Source: Pseudonocardia parietis
Lineage (GTDB): Bacteria; Actinomycetota; Actinomycetes; Mycobacteriales; Pseudonocardiaceae
Direction of reading: 5' to 3'
DNA: 64,000 bases
Assembly (NCBI RefSeq): GCF_017876315.1
Contig: NZ_JAGINU010000001.1
Span: forward strand, 5,084,001 to 5,148,000
The notes under the pieces are model-generated. The model was not told the DNA's origin. It searched no databases and saw only the letters and a list, made by a program, of their open reading frames with translations. Positions 16,721-25,619 of this stretch are shown one piece after another (the stretch's first letter is position 1; each line of letters opens with the position of its first letter). Both the position numbers and the translations under genes were made by a program.

Positions 16721-17250
16721 CCAGCATCATCGGTGTCGTCGCCGGACCGGAACCGGGCGGGCGGACCGCCGCCGCGGTCGCGGGCCTGCTCGCCGGGACG
16801 GGTGCGTCGACCGATCTGATCGAGCTCTCGCAGACCCCCTTCGAGAAGGTCACCGCGGCCTTCGCCGACGCCGACGCCGTCGTGTTCGGGAGCCCGGTCT
16901 ACCGGGCCGGGCACACGGCGTCGCTGAAGGCGCTGCTGGAGGCGACCGAGCGCGGCAAGTGGGGCGAGAAGACCGCCCCGCTGCAGGGCAAGGCCGCCGC
17001 GGTCGTGCTGACCGGGGCGAGCGGCCACCACTTCCTCGCCGTCGACGGGCTGCGGTCGGTACTGGCCGGGTTCTTCGCGGTCCAGGTCCTCTCCCCCGGG
17101 CTGTACCTGGACCACTCCGGTTACGTCGACCGCAACACCCTCACCCCGGAGTCCGCGGAACTGGCCGCGGCGCACGGGCGCGCGCTGGCCGACCTGACCA
17201 CCGCCGTGCGGTCGTCCGAGGCACTGCGGACGATCACCCCGGTCGTCTGA
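16717..17250 (+). CDS. NAD(P)H-dependent FMN reductase (flavodoxin-like)
   Basis: A 177-residue flavodoxin-fold protein of the FMN_red family: start TSIIGVVAGPEPGGRT, then FADADAVVFGSPVYRAGHTASLKALLEA, a characteristic block for SsuE/MsuE-like reductases, and VVLTGASGHHFLAVDGLRSVLAGF. It reduces FMN with NAD(P)H. The GTG at 16717 overlaps the preceding stop (GTGA), so the two reductases are translationally coupled. Confidence 0.85.
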   Translation: MTSIIGVVAGPEPGGRTAAAVAGLLAGTGASTDLIELSQTPFEKVTAAFADADAVVFGSPVYRAGHTASLKALLEATERGKWGEKTAPLQGKAAAVVLTGASGHHFLAVDGLRSVLAGFFAVQVLSPGLYLDHSGYVDRNTLTPESAELAAAHGRALADLTTAVRSSEALRTITPVV

Positions 17251-17330
17251 CGGACCCTCCGGTCTTCCGACGGGCGCCCCCGCTCGGCCCCGGTCCCGCA
17301 CGGATCCCGAGGTCCCGCACGGCGCCCGGG

Positions 17331-18239
17331 TCAGTCCACGGAGGCGAGCGCCGCGGCGATCCGGGCGCCGAGCGCCACGTTGTTCCGGTAGACCGCCACG
17401 TTGACGTCCAGGCTCCGGTCCCCGGTCGCGTCGCGGACCCGCTGCAGCAGGAACGGTGTCGCGTCCTGCCCGGTGATCCCGGCGTCGTCGAGGGCGGCGA
17501 GGGCGTCGGCGAGCGCCGCGTCGTGCTCGGCCGGGGACAGCTGCTCGTCGACGGGCACCGGGTTCGCCACCACGAGCGCCGAGCCGAGTCCCAGGTGCCG
17601 GGCGTAGCGCCAGGCGACGGCGATCTGCTCCGGCGAGTCGACGCGCTGCGACACCGGGTGCCCGGAGTCGGCGACGTAGAACCCGGGGAACGCGTGGGTC
17701 CGGTACCCGGCGACGGAGATGCCCAGGGTCTCCATCCGTTCGAGGGTCGCCGGCACGTCGAGCACCGACTTCACCCCGGCGCTGACGACGACGATCGGCA
17801 GCCCGGCCAGCGTGGGCAGGTCCGCGGACTCGTCGAAGGTGGACGACGCCCCGCGGTGCACCCCGCCGAGCCCGCCGGTGGCGAACACCCGGATGCCGGC
17901 CTGGTGGGCGAGGTGCGCGGTGGCGGCGACCGTCGTCCCACCGCAGGCCCGGGTCGCGCAGGCGACCGGGAGGTCGCGGGCGCTGAGCTTGACCACGTCC
18001 GGGTCGGTCGCGAGCCGCTCCAGCTCCGCCCCGGACAGCCCGACGACGGCCTCGCCGTCCACCACCCCGATCGTCGCCGGGACGACCCCGAGCGAGCGGA
18101 CGAGCTCCTCGGCCTCGGTGGCGACGAGCAGGTTGCGGGGGCGCGGCAGGCCGTGCGTGACGATCGTCGACTCGCACGCCAGGACCGGACGTCCCTGCGC
18201 CTGTGCCCGGGACACCTCGTCACCGATCCGCATCGACAC
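17331..18239 (-). CDS. psuG: pseudouridine-5'-phosphate glycosidase
   Basis: A 302-residue protein matching PsuG, which reversibly splits pseudouridine 5'-phosphate to uracil and ribose 5-phosphate. Signatures: ACESTIVTHGLPRPRN (catalytic Glu region), ATIGVVDGEAVVGLS, VKLSARDLPVA, GGTTVAATAHLAHQAGIRVFATGGLGGVHRG and VVSAGVKSVLDVPATLE, plus GYRTHAFPGFYV. GTG 18239 or ATG 18233 starts the protein. The upstream gene, 5 bp away, is a HAD phosphatase rather than the usual PsuK kinase. Confidence 0.93.
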   Translation of the reverse strand: MSMRIGDEVSRAQAQGRPVLACESTIVTHGLPRPRNLLVATEAEELVRSLGVVPATIGVVDGEAVVGLSGAELERLATDPDVVKLSARDLPVACATRACGGTTVAATAHLAHQAGIRVFATGGLGGVHRGASSTFDESADLPTLAGLPIVVVSAGVKSVLDVPATLERMETLGISVAGYRTHAFPGFYVADSGHPVSQRVDSPEQIAVAWRYARHLGLGSALVVANPVPVDEQLSPAEHDAALADALAALDDAGITGQDATPFLLQRVRDATGDRSLDVNVAVYRNNVALGARIAAALASVD

Positions 18240-18244
18240 CGACC

Positions 18245-18934
18245 CTAGAGCAGCGCGGCTGCGCTGGGCAGGCCCAGGAGCGCGGGGAGGTCGGCGACCG
18301 AGTCGATGACGGCGTCGGCCCCGGCCGCGCGCAACCGCGGCTCGCCGTGCGCACCCCCGCGCACCCCCACCGCCAGGCCCGCCCCGGCCCGGACCGCGGC
18401 GTCGATGCCCGCGGTCGCGTCCCCGGCGACGGCGGTCCGGGACGTGTCCGCGCCGGCGCGCCGGGCGGCGGCGTGCAGCAGGTCCGGGTCGGGCAGGCCG
18501 CGGCCGTCGACGTCGGCCGGGGACAGCAGCACGTCGACGCGACCGGTGAATCCCAGCGCGGCGACCAACCGGTCCCGCAGTTCGGGATCGAACCCGCAGG
18601 TCAGCGCGATGACCATCCCCGCGTCCCGCAACGCGTCGAGCGCCTCGCCCGCGCCGGGCACCGGGTGCACGCGACCGTCCGCGGCGGCGGCCGAGAGGTA
18701 CTCGACGAAGGCCGCGTGCGCCCGCCGGGCCCGGTACATGTCGCCGTCGAGCAGCTCGCCGAAGACCGTGATCGTGGACCGGTCCATCGTCGCGCGGGCC
18801 TGCCGGTCCAGCGCCGGGTACCGCGGGCCGTCGACCCGGACCCGGGCAGCACGCAGCCCGTGGCGCAGCGCCGCGAGCACCAGCCCGTCATCGGACATCG
18901 TGGTGCCCGCGAGATCGAGGACCGCCAGTTGCAC
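18245..18934 (-). CDS. HAD family phosphatase, phosphonatase-like
   Basis: A 229-residue HAD hydrolase. Motif I is AVLDLAGTTMSDDG, the D-x-A-G-T form of phosphonatase-like HADs (PhnX-like). A helical cap follows, then motif II (TCGFD) and motif IV (VAGDATAGIDAAVRAGAGLAVGV). GTG 18934 is chosen; GTG 18943 is possible, both after GGAG. It precedes psuG by 5 bp and is likely in one transcript. An action on a pseudouridine catabolite or ribose phosphate is inferred only from that neighbour. Confidence 0.83.
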   Translation of the reverse strand: MQLAVLDLAGTTMSDDGLVLAALRHGLRAARVRVDGPRYPALDRQARATMDRSTITVFGELLDGDMYRARRAHAAFVEYLSAAAADGRVHPVPGAGEALDALRDAGMVIALTCGFDPELRDRLVAALGFTGRVDVLLSPADVDGRGLPDPDLLHAAARRAGADTSRTAVAGDATAGIDAAVRAGAGLAVGVRGGAHGEPRLRAAGADAVIDSVADLPALLGLPSAAALL

Positions 18935-19090
18935 ACACCGGACTCCAGTCGGCCCGGATGTCGGGAACCCATCGCCGACCTGTCCCGCGGGTGAATCCGG
19001 CGAAACGTCCCGGATGCCCGCGAGGTGCACCTCAGCGCAGCCTTCGCATGATCGAAGCGCTCCGGTGTGCCCCTCGCGGACTCGCGCGGG

Positions 19091-20794
19091 TCAGAACGTG
19101 GGCAGCATCCAGGCCAGCACCGGGGTGGACTGCAGGAAGATCAGCGTGCAGAGGGCCAGCAGGAGCACGAGGCTCCAGCCGATCGTCCTGCGGAACAGCT
19201 CGGACTCGCGCCCGACGATGCCGACCGCGGTGGCCGCGATCGTCAGGTTCTGCGGGCTGATCATCTTGCCGACGACGCCGCCGGAGGTGTTGGCGGCGAC
19301 CATGAGGTGCGGATCGATCCCGGCCTGCTGGGCCGCCGTCTGCTGCAGGGTCGCGAACAGCGCGTTGGCCGAGGTGTCCGACCCGGTGACGGCGGTGCCG
19401 AGCCAGCCGAGGATCGGCGAGAGGAAGGCGAAGGCCGCCCCGGTGCCGGCGATCCAGGTGCCGATGGTGATCGTCTGGCCGGACAGGTTCATCACGTAGG
19501 CCAGCGCGAGCACGGTGGCCACGGTCAGGAACGCCCAGCGGAGCCGGTGGGCGGTGCCGGTGAACTCGCGCAGCGCCGCGCGCGGGGAGACCTTGTAGAC
19601 CGCGGCGACCACGATCCCGGACAGGAGCAGCAGCGAGCCCGGCGAGGACAGCCACTGGAAGTCGTAGGCCGTGGTCGTGACGGCCTCGCCCGCCGAGTCG
19701 AGCACCCGGCCGTCGAGTCCCGGCCAGCCGATCTCGACGTCGGTGCCGCTCAGGAACTCCTTGACCGGGGTCCACAGCTTGGCGACCGAGAACACGGCGA
19801 TGATGAGCAGGTACGGGAAGAACGCCATCAGCGTCCGCCCGGTGGTGAGCTCGGCGGCGCGCGAGGAGAGCGTGCGCTGCTCGGTGACGAGGCCGGTGCC
19901 GCCGCCGGTCTCCGGGTCGTCGACCGGGGCGTCGGCGGAGCGCTCGATGCGGAGCCTCTCCATGGCCTCGTCCCCGCCGGAGGGCTGCCACACGCGCAGC
20001 ATGACGACACCGGCGAGCAGGCCGGTCAGCGAGGCGACGATGTCGGTGAGCTCGACGGACAGGTAGGTCGCGGCGAGCCACTGGGCGACCGCGAAGGCCA
20101 GGCCGATGACGAGTGCGACCGGCCAGGTCTGCCGGATGCCGCGCACGCCGTCGACCAGGAACACGAGCAGCAGCGGCACCACGAAGGCGAGCAACGGGGT
20201 CTGGTGCCCGACGACGGCGCCGATCTCGGCGTACGGGATGCCCGTCAGGGCGCCGGCGGTGATGATCGGGGTGCCGATGGCGCCGAAGGCGACCGGCGCG
20301 GTGTTGGCCACGAGCACGACGACGGCGGCGCGTACCGGGGAGAAGCCCAGTGCCATCAGCATGACGCCGGTGATCGCGACCGGGGCGCCGAACCCGGCGA
20401 GCGCCTCGAGCAACCCGCCGAAGCAGAACGCGATGATGATCGCCTGGACCCGCGGGTCGTCGGAGATCAGGTGGAAGGCGGCCCGCAGGTCCTCGAAGCG
20501 GCCGCTGGCCACGGTGACCTGGTAGAGCCAGATCGCCGTGAACACGATCCACATGATCGGGAAGAGGCCGAACACGGCCCCCTCGCTGGCCGAGAGCAGG
20601 GCCATGGGGACGGGCATCCCGAACGCGGCGACCGCGACCACGATCGCGACGCCCAGCGAGGCGAGCGCGGCCCAGTGTGCCTTCCAGCGCAGCGCACCGA
20701 GGGCCACGAAGATCGTCAGGAGGGGCAGGAGGGCCACCAGGGCCGAGAGCGTCAGGCTCCCGAGTGGCGCCAGTTGCTGCTGGAACATGTGCAC
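19091..20794 (-). CDS. lctP: L-lactate permease
   Basis: A 567-residue polytopic protein of the LctP family (about 13-14 membrane segments) that imports L-lactate, and usually glycolate, with protons. Family blocks include FCFGGLLEALAGFGAPVAITG, FGAIGTPIITAG, FPYLLIIAVFSVAKLWTPV, and near the end SDTSANALFATLQQTAA with AANTSGGVVGKMISPQNL. GTG 20794 or ATG 20788. It is divergent from an LldR-like GntR regulator, with a matching operator between them. Confidence 0.93.
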   Translation of the reverse strand: MHMFQQQLAPLGSLTLSALVALLPLLTIFVALGALRWKAHWAALASLGVAIVVAVAAFGMPVPMALLSASEGAVFGLFPIMWIVFTAIWLYQVTVASGRFEDLRAAFHLISDDPRVQAIIIAFCFGGLLEALAGFGAPVAITGVMLMALGFSPVRAAVVVLVANTAPVAFGAIGTPIITAGALTGIPYAEIGAVVGHQTPLLAFVVPLLLVFLVDGVRGIRQTWPVALVIGLAFAVAQWLAATYLSVELTDIVASLTGLLAGVVMLRVWQPSGGDEAMERLRIERSADAPVDDPETGGGTGLVTEQRTLSSRAAELTTGRTLMAFFPYLLIIAVFSVAKLWTPVKEFLSGTDVEIGWPGLDGRVLDSAGEAVTTTAYDFQWLSSPGSLLLLSGIVVAAVYKVSPRAALREFTGTAHRLRWAFLTVATVLALAYVMNLSGQTITIGTWIAGTGAAFAFLSPILGWLGTAVTGSDTSANALFATLQQTAAQQAGIDPHLMVAANTSGGVVGKMISPQNLTIAATAVGIVGRESELFRRTIGWSLVLLLALCTLIFLQSTPVLAWMLPTF

Positions 20795-20897
20795 TCCGCG
20801 GTGGGATCGGCGGTGATCGTGATCGGCGTTGATGCATGCGGTGGCGCTGCGCGTCGACCGGAAGAGTGATGCATGGAGAAACGTCCGTCAAGTGTCT

Positions 20898-20908
20898 TTG
20901 TCAGACAA
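20898..20908. promoter_or_regulatory. LldR-type operator
   Basis: TTGTCAGACAA is a perfect 11-bp palindrome matching the FadR-subfamily GntR half-site rule TNGTNNNACNA used by LldR. It lies between lctP and the GntR gene, about 60 bp from the regulator start. It is the expected lactate-responsive operator. Confidence 0.8.
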
Positions 20909-20971
20909 GTTGCCTTGCCTGGCTCGCATGCACTGTGATGTGCTCGACCCCGGACGGACGAGGAGGCTTCG

Positions 20972-21637
20972 ATGCCCACCGAGCTGGACGTGCACTCCCT
21001 GGTCGATGCCGTCACCCGCGCCCTGCGTGACCGCATCCTGCGCGGTGACCTGCCGGCCGGTGCGCCCGTGACCGAGAAGCTGGTCTCCGAGGAGTTCGCC
21101 GTCGCCCGGCCCACCGCGAAGGCCGCCGTCGAGCGGCTGGTGTTCGACGGCATCCTGCGCCGCCAGGCGAACAAGACCGCGCGGGTACCCGTGCTGACCT
21201 TCGACGAGGTGCGCGACCTGTACGAGTCACGGGCCCTGCTGGAGTGCGGTGCGATGACGCGGGTCGCCGGGCGCGGTCACGTCCCCGACCAGGCCCGGCT
21301 GGCCCTGGAACGCTTCGACCTCGCCTTCGTCCGCGGCGACGTGTCAGCGGTGGTCGAGGCCGACGTCGAGTTCCACCGCGCCTTCGTGGACGCCCTGGGC
21401 AGCCCGCGGGTGTCACGGATGTACGACTCGATCATGGCGGAGTTCCGGCTCTGCGTCGCCCGCGTGCAGGTACTCGGCCGGCTCGACCGCGCACGACTCG
21501 CGCAGGAGCACGCCGGGATCGTCGCCGCCGTCGAGGCCGCCGACCCGGAACGCGCGGTCGCCGCGCTGGAGGCGCACATCGCCGGTGCGCGGGACCGGAT
21601 CGTCGAGGTCTACTCCGAGGACGTCCCGGCTCGATGA
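20972..21637 (+). CDS. lldR: GntR/FCD family regulator, LldR-like
   Basis: A 221-residue regulator: winged helix at residues 9-70 (ALRDRILRGDLPAGAPVTEKLV, ARPTAKAAVERLVFDGIL) and an FCD effector domain with YESRALLECGAM, EFHRAFVDALGS, and the metal-ligand His in EHAGIV and EAHIAGAR. ATG 20972 has AGGAGG 5 bp upstream. Divergence from lctP and the TTGTCAGACAA operator indicate lactate control. The lactate specificity is inferred. Confidence 0.87.
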   Translation: MPTELDVHSLVDAVTRALRDRILRGDLPAGAPVTEKLVSEEFAVARPTAKAAVERLVFDGILRRQANKTARVPVLTFDEVRDLYESRALLECGAMTRVAGRGHVPDQARLALERFDLAFVRGDVSAVVEADVEFHRAFVDALGSPRVSRMYDSIMAEFRLCVARVQVLGRLDRARLAQEHAGIVAAVEAADPERAVAALEAHIAGARDRIVEVYSEDVPAR

Positions 21638-21684
21638 CCGGCCACGTGCACTCCGGCTGAGGCCGGAGGGGTTACCGTTTTCCG

Positions 21685-22296
21685 ATGACAAGCGCGACCG
21701 GCGCCGGGCCGGCCCGGCCGTTGCGGGCCGATGCCGCTCGCAACCACCGCCGCCTCGTCGAGGCCGCCGCGACGGCGTTCGAGTCGGACGGCCCCGATGT
21801 CGCACTGGAGGAGATCGCCCGGCGGGCCGGGGTCGGGGTCGCCACGCTCTACCGCCGGTTCCGGACCCGCGACCAGCTGGTCCGGGCGGTGCTCGAGGCG
21901 GTGTTCGCCGCCGAGATCGAACCGACCGCCGCGGCCGGGGACGGTGATCCGTGGACCGATCTCGCCGGCTCGCTGTCCCGCGCGGTCGAGGCGATCGCCG
22001 CACGCCGGACGATCCTGACGCTGGCTCGCGAGGCCGGCGTGTTCGACGTCGAGTCGGTCCAGCGCTACGGCCGCACCCTGAACCGGCTGCTCGACCGCGC
22101 CCGCGACGCCGGGGCCGTCCGTCCCGAGCTGTCCCCGCGGGACCTGTCGGCGGTACTGGTCATGGCGCTGGCCGTCGCCGAGGGTGCCGAGGGCACGCCC
22201 GACGCGACCGGGGCCGACCGGCGCCGCTACGTCGCACTCCTGCTGGACGGTTTGCGCCCGGGGCACCCGCCGCTGCCCACGCCGTCGGATCTCTGA
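21685..22296 (+). CDS. TetR/AcrR family regulator
   Basis: A 203-residue TetR regulator. The DNA-binding domain reads ADAARNHRRLVEAAATAFE, then DVALEEIARRAGVGVATLYRRFRTRDQLVRAVLEAVF. The helical ligand domain (SetR/C-terminal TetR_C_33-like region, LTLAREAGVFDVESVQRYGRTLNRLLDRARDAGAVR) suggests a regulator of efflux or drug response. It follows the GntR gene by 47 bp on the same strand and faces the siderophore-binding gene. Target unknown. Confidence 0.85.
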   Translation: MTSATGAGPARPLRADAARNHRRLVEAAATAFESDGPDVALEEIARRAGVGVATLYRRFRTRDQLVRAVLEAVFAAEIEPTAAAGDGDPWTDLAGSLSRAVEAIAARRTILTLAREAGVFDVESVQRYGRTLNRLLDRARDAGAVRPELSPRDLSAVLVMALAVAEGAEGTPDATGADRRRYVALLLDGLRPGHPPLPTPSDL

Positions 22297-22395
22297 ACGA
22301 CAACGACCGTTCACTCGGCCTTCCGCCGACGGTGGGTCACGGGCTACGGTCGCACCCGTCCGCTCGGCAACGGCGCCGGGCGGATGTACTTCTTC

Positions 22396-23460
22396 TCAGC
22401 CGCCGACCCGCTCGGGATGCAGCCGCCCGGCGAGTGTCGCGACGGCCTCGGCGTTCCGGATTCCCGGGCTCACCTCGGCGAACGTCGTCGTGAAGATCTT
22501 CCCGTCGCGCACCGCGGGCACCGTCGCGAGCGCCGGGTCGGTCCGCAGCTGTTCGGCCAGCGGCTCCGCCGCCTCCGGTCCCTTGTCGATCCCGCAGCAG
22601 GCCGGGACGACGATGACGTCCGGCCGGGCGGCGATGATCCCCTCCGTCGAGACGGTGCGCTGGCGGCCCGGGATCTCGCCGAAGGCCTGGACGCCACCGG
22701 CCGCCTCGATGATCGTCGTCGCGACGTCGCCGGTGCCGAACACCCGGTACTCGCCGGTGTCGGACGGGGCGTTGAGCATCGCGACCCGCGGCCGTTCGGT
22801 GATCCCGTCGAGACGGCGCGCGACGTCGTCGAGGGTGGCGCGCATCCGCGCGATGAGCTCGGCGGCCCGGTCCTCGGCGCCGAGCAGGCGGCCGAGGTCG
22901 GTGAGGTCGCGCTGCACACCCTCGAACGACACGTCGACGGCACCGAGCGACTCCTGGGTGCCCCCGTCGACGCTCGGGCAGTAGGAGCTGAACAGGAACG
23001 TGTCGATGCCCGCCGCGGCCAGGTCGGCGCGGGAGCCGAGGCCCTCGCGGGCGAAGGCGCCGGTGAACCCGGAGACGACGAGGTCCGGTGCCAGCCGCAG
23101 CACCTCCTCGCGGGACGGGTACTCCTCCGGCCAGTAGACCGGGCGGTCCTGCTCGGGGCGGAAGTCACCGGCGAGCCCGGGCGGCAGCGGGTTGTCCAGG
23201 TAGGCGGCGCCGACCAGCCGGTCCCCGGCACCCAGGGCCAGCACCGCCTCGATCCCGTTCTGGAACATGGCGACGATCCGGCCGGGACGCTCGACCGGGA
23301 CGTCCACACCGCAGTTGCGGAGCGACCCCGCGGCGGTGTCCTGCGGCGCCGGCTGCCCGGCCGGAACCGGACCGGCGCCGCAACCGGCGAGCAGGCCCAG
23401 GGCGATCAGGAGCGCGGCGGGGGCCACGGCACGTGACACGAGCGGACGGGAGCGGGGCAC
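22396..23460 (-). CDS. ferric-siderophore ABC transporter substrate-binding lipoprotein (orphan)
   Basis: A 354-residue periplasmic-binding protein with a lipobox: the N-terminus RPLVSRAVAPAALLIALG is followed by LLAGC, so Cys is lipidated. The FepB/FhuD fold shows in VERPGRIVAMFQNGIEAVLALGAGDRLVGAAY, LRLAPDLVVSGF, and IAARPDVIVVPACCGIDKG, ending FAEVSPGIRNAEAVATLAGRLHP. It probably captures ferric siderophore or haem. The start, GTG 23460, could instead be the GTG at VSRAV. No permease or ATPase gene adjoins it. Confidence 0.85.
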   Translation of the reverse strand: MPRSRPLVSRAVAPAALLIALGLLAGCGAGPVPAGQPAPQDTAAGSLRNCGVDVPVERPGRIVAMFQNGIEAVLALGAGDRLVGAAYLDNPLPPGLAGDFRPEQDRPVYWPEEYPSREEVLRLAPDLVVSGFTGAFAREGLGSRADLAAAGIDTFLFSSYCPSVDGGTQESLGAVDVSFEGVQRDLTDLGRLLGAEDRAAELIARMRATLDDVARRLDGITERPRVAMLNAPSDTGEYRVFGTGDVATTIIEAAGGVQAFGEIPGRQRTVSTEGIIAARPDVIVVPACCGIDKGPEAAEPLAEQLRTDPALATVPAVRDGKIFTTTFAEVSPGIRNAEAVATLAGRLHPERVGG

Positions 23461-23521
23461 GCGGACACGCTAACCCCATCCCCCGCCCGACTCGACACCT
23501 GTGCAGTCGTTCAGGTGTAGA

Positions 23522-25450
23522 TCACAGGGTCCGCTGCAGCCGCCCGGCCAGCAGGCCGACGAACCGGGAGGGATCGGCCAGCTCCCCGCCCTCGGCGAGC
23601 AGCGCCATGCCGTGCAGCAGCTCGGCGGTCTCGCCCAGCTCGTCGGACGCCCCGGACGCCTGCGCGTCGCGCAGCCCGGTGACCAGCGGATGCGACGGGT
23701 TCAGCTCCAGGATCCGCTGGACCTTCGGCGGCTCCTGCCCCATCGCCCGGTACATCTTCTCCAGCGTGGGGGTCATGTCGAACTCGTCGCCGACCAGCAC
23801 CGCCGCCGACGTCGTCAGGCGCGAGGACAGCCGGACCTCCTTGACGTCCTCGCCGAGCACGCCGGCCATCCACTCGCACAGCCCGGCGAACTCGCTCCTG
23901 CGCTCCTCGGCCTGCTCCTTCTCCTCCTCGGTCTGGAGATCGACCTGGCCCTTGGCGATCGAGCGGAACGCGGTCCCGTCGAAGCCCTCGACGGCGTCCA
24001 CCCACACCTCGTCGATCGGGTCGGTGAGCAGCAGGACCTCGTAGCCCTTGTCCCGGAACGCCTCCATGTGCGGCGAGGCCTCAATCGCGGCCGGCGAGTC
24101 GCCGGTCATGTAGTAGATCGCGTCTTGGCCGTCGTGCATCCGCTCCTTGTAGGCCGCGAGCGAGGTCGCCGCCCCGTTCCCGGAGTCGTGCGTGGAGCGG
24201 AAGGACGACACGCCGAGGATCGTCTCCCGGTTGTCCGGGTCGGAGAGCAGCCCCTCCTTGAGCGCGCGGCCGAACTGCTCCCAGAACGCCGTGTACTTCT
24301 CCGGCTGCTCGTCGCGCAGCGTGCCGATCGTGGAGAGCACCTTCTTGACCAGCCGGCGGCGGATCGCGGAGATCTGCCGGTCCTGCTGGAGGATCTCGCG
24401 GGAGACGTTGAGCGACAGGTCGGCGGCGTCGACAACACCCTTGACGAACCGCAGGTACTCGGGGACGAGCGCCTCGCAGTCGTCCATGATGAACACGCGC
24501 CGGACGTAGAGCTGGACACCGCGGCGGGCGTCGCGCATGTAGAGGTCCATCGGCGCGATCTGCGGCAGGAACAGCAACGCCTGGTACTCGAAGGTGCCCT
24601 CGGCGGCCAGCCGGATCGTCTCGAGCGGCTCCTGCCAGTCGTGACTGACGTGCCGGTAGAACTCGGCGTACTCCTCGTCGGAGACGTCCTTCTGGGACCG
24701 GGCCCAGAGCGCCTTCATCGAGTTGAGGGTCTCCGGCTCACCGGCGGCCTCGTCGGCGTCGGCGGCATCGTCCGCGTCGGCGGCCTCGTCGGCGGAAGCC
24801 TCCGCGGGCATCCGGACCGGCCAGGTGATGAAGTCGGAGTAGGTCTTCACGATCCGGCGCAGCACGCCCCGGTCCGCGTAGTCGTGCATCTGGTCGTCGG
24901 CGTCGGAGGCCTTGAGGTGCAGGGTGACGGCGGTGCCCTGCGGTGCGTCGGCGACCGGCTCGATCGTGTACGAGCCCTCACCGTCCGAGGACCAGTGGAC
25001 GCCCTCGCCCGTCCCGGCCTTGCGGGTGGTCAGCTCGACCCGGTCGGCGACCATGAACGAGGAGTAGAACCCGACGCCGAACTGGCCGATCAGCTCCTGG
25101 GCGTTCTCGGCGTCGCCCGCCTCCTTGAGCTTGGCGAGCAGCTCCGCGGTGCCGGACTTCGCGATCGTCCCGATGAGGTCGACGACCTCGTCGCGGCTCA
25201 TGCCGATGCCGTTGTCGCGGACGGTGAGGGTGCGTGCCTCGGTGTCCGGGACCAGCTCGATGTGCAGGTCGGACGTGTCGGCGCCCAGGTCCTTGTCCTG
25301 GTACGCGGCGAGCCGGACCTTGTCCAACGCGTCCGAGGCGTTGGAGATCAGCTCGCGGAGGAACACGTCCTTGTTCGAGTAGATCGAGTGGATCATCAGC
25401 CTGAGTAGCTGACGGGCCTCGGCCTGGAACTCGATCGTCTCCGTGGTCAC
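23522..25450 (-). CDS. htpG: molecular chaperone HtpG (Hsp90)
   Basis: A 642-residue Hsp90 homologue. The GHKL ATPase domain shows FQAEARQLLRLMIHSIYSNK, ELISNASDALDKVR, VRDNGIGMSRDEV, IGTIAKSGT and QFGVGFYSSFMVAD. The middle domain has YVRRVFIMDDCEALVPEYLRFVKGVVD and SREILQQDR. The C-terminal dimer domain ends in RLQRTL. GTG 25450 has AGGAGGG upstream. An Ala/Asp/Glu-rich insert (about residues 215-240) is Hsp90-linker-like. It is a cytoplasmic chaperone. The exported small protein upstream is divergent. Confidence 0.96.
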   Translation of the reverse strand: MTTETIEFQAEARQLLRLMIHSIYSNKDVFLRELISNASDALDKVRLAAYQDKDLGADTSDLHIELVPDTEARTLTVRDNGIGMSRDEVVDLIGTIAKSGTAELLAKLKEAGDAENAQELIGQFGVGFYSSFMVADRVELTTRKAGTGEGVHWSSDGEGSYTIEPVADAPQGTAVTLHLKASDADDQMHDYADRGVLRRIVKTYSDFITWPVRMPAEASADEAADADDAADADEAAGEPETLNSMKALWARSQKDVSDEEYAEFYRHVSHDWQEPLETIRLAAEGTFEYQALLFLPQIAPMDLYMRDARRGVQLYVRRVFIMDDCEALVPEYLRFVKGVVDAADLSLNVSREILQQDRQISAIRRRLVKKVLSTIGTLRDEQPEKYTAFWEQFGRALKEGLLSDPDNRETILGVSSFRSTHDSGNGAATSLAAYKERMHDGQDAIYYMTGDSPAAIEASPHMEAFRDKGYEVLLLTDPIDEVWVDAVEGFDGTAFRSIAKGQVDLQTEEEKEQAEERRSEFAGLCEWMAGVLGEDVKEVRLSSRLTTSAAVLVGDEFDMTPTLEKMYRAMGQEPPKVQRILELNPSHPLVTGLRDAQASGASDELGETAELLHGMALLAEGGELADPSRFVGLLAGRLQRTL

Positions 25451-25619
25451 GACTCTTCCCTCCTGGCGTACGTGCGGTCCGGCCGTGGCGATTCTGCCGT
25501 GCCCCGGTGACGCCCGCGGCGGCCCCCGGGTCGAGCGCCCGGCCGGCACGGCTCCCGCCCGTCGCCGGTACCGTCGGGACCGAACCGCACCCTTCGCCCC
25601 GAACCGGACGGAACCGGAC

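Noticed and set aside
19022-19033. GAGGTGCACCTC palindrome near the HAD/lactate permease junction
   Set aside because: Only 12 bp, GC-rich and in the 3' side of a gene pair; chance occurrence is likely and no regulator is near.
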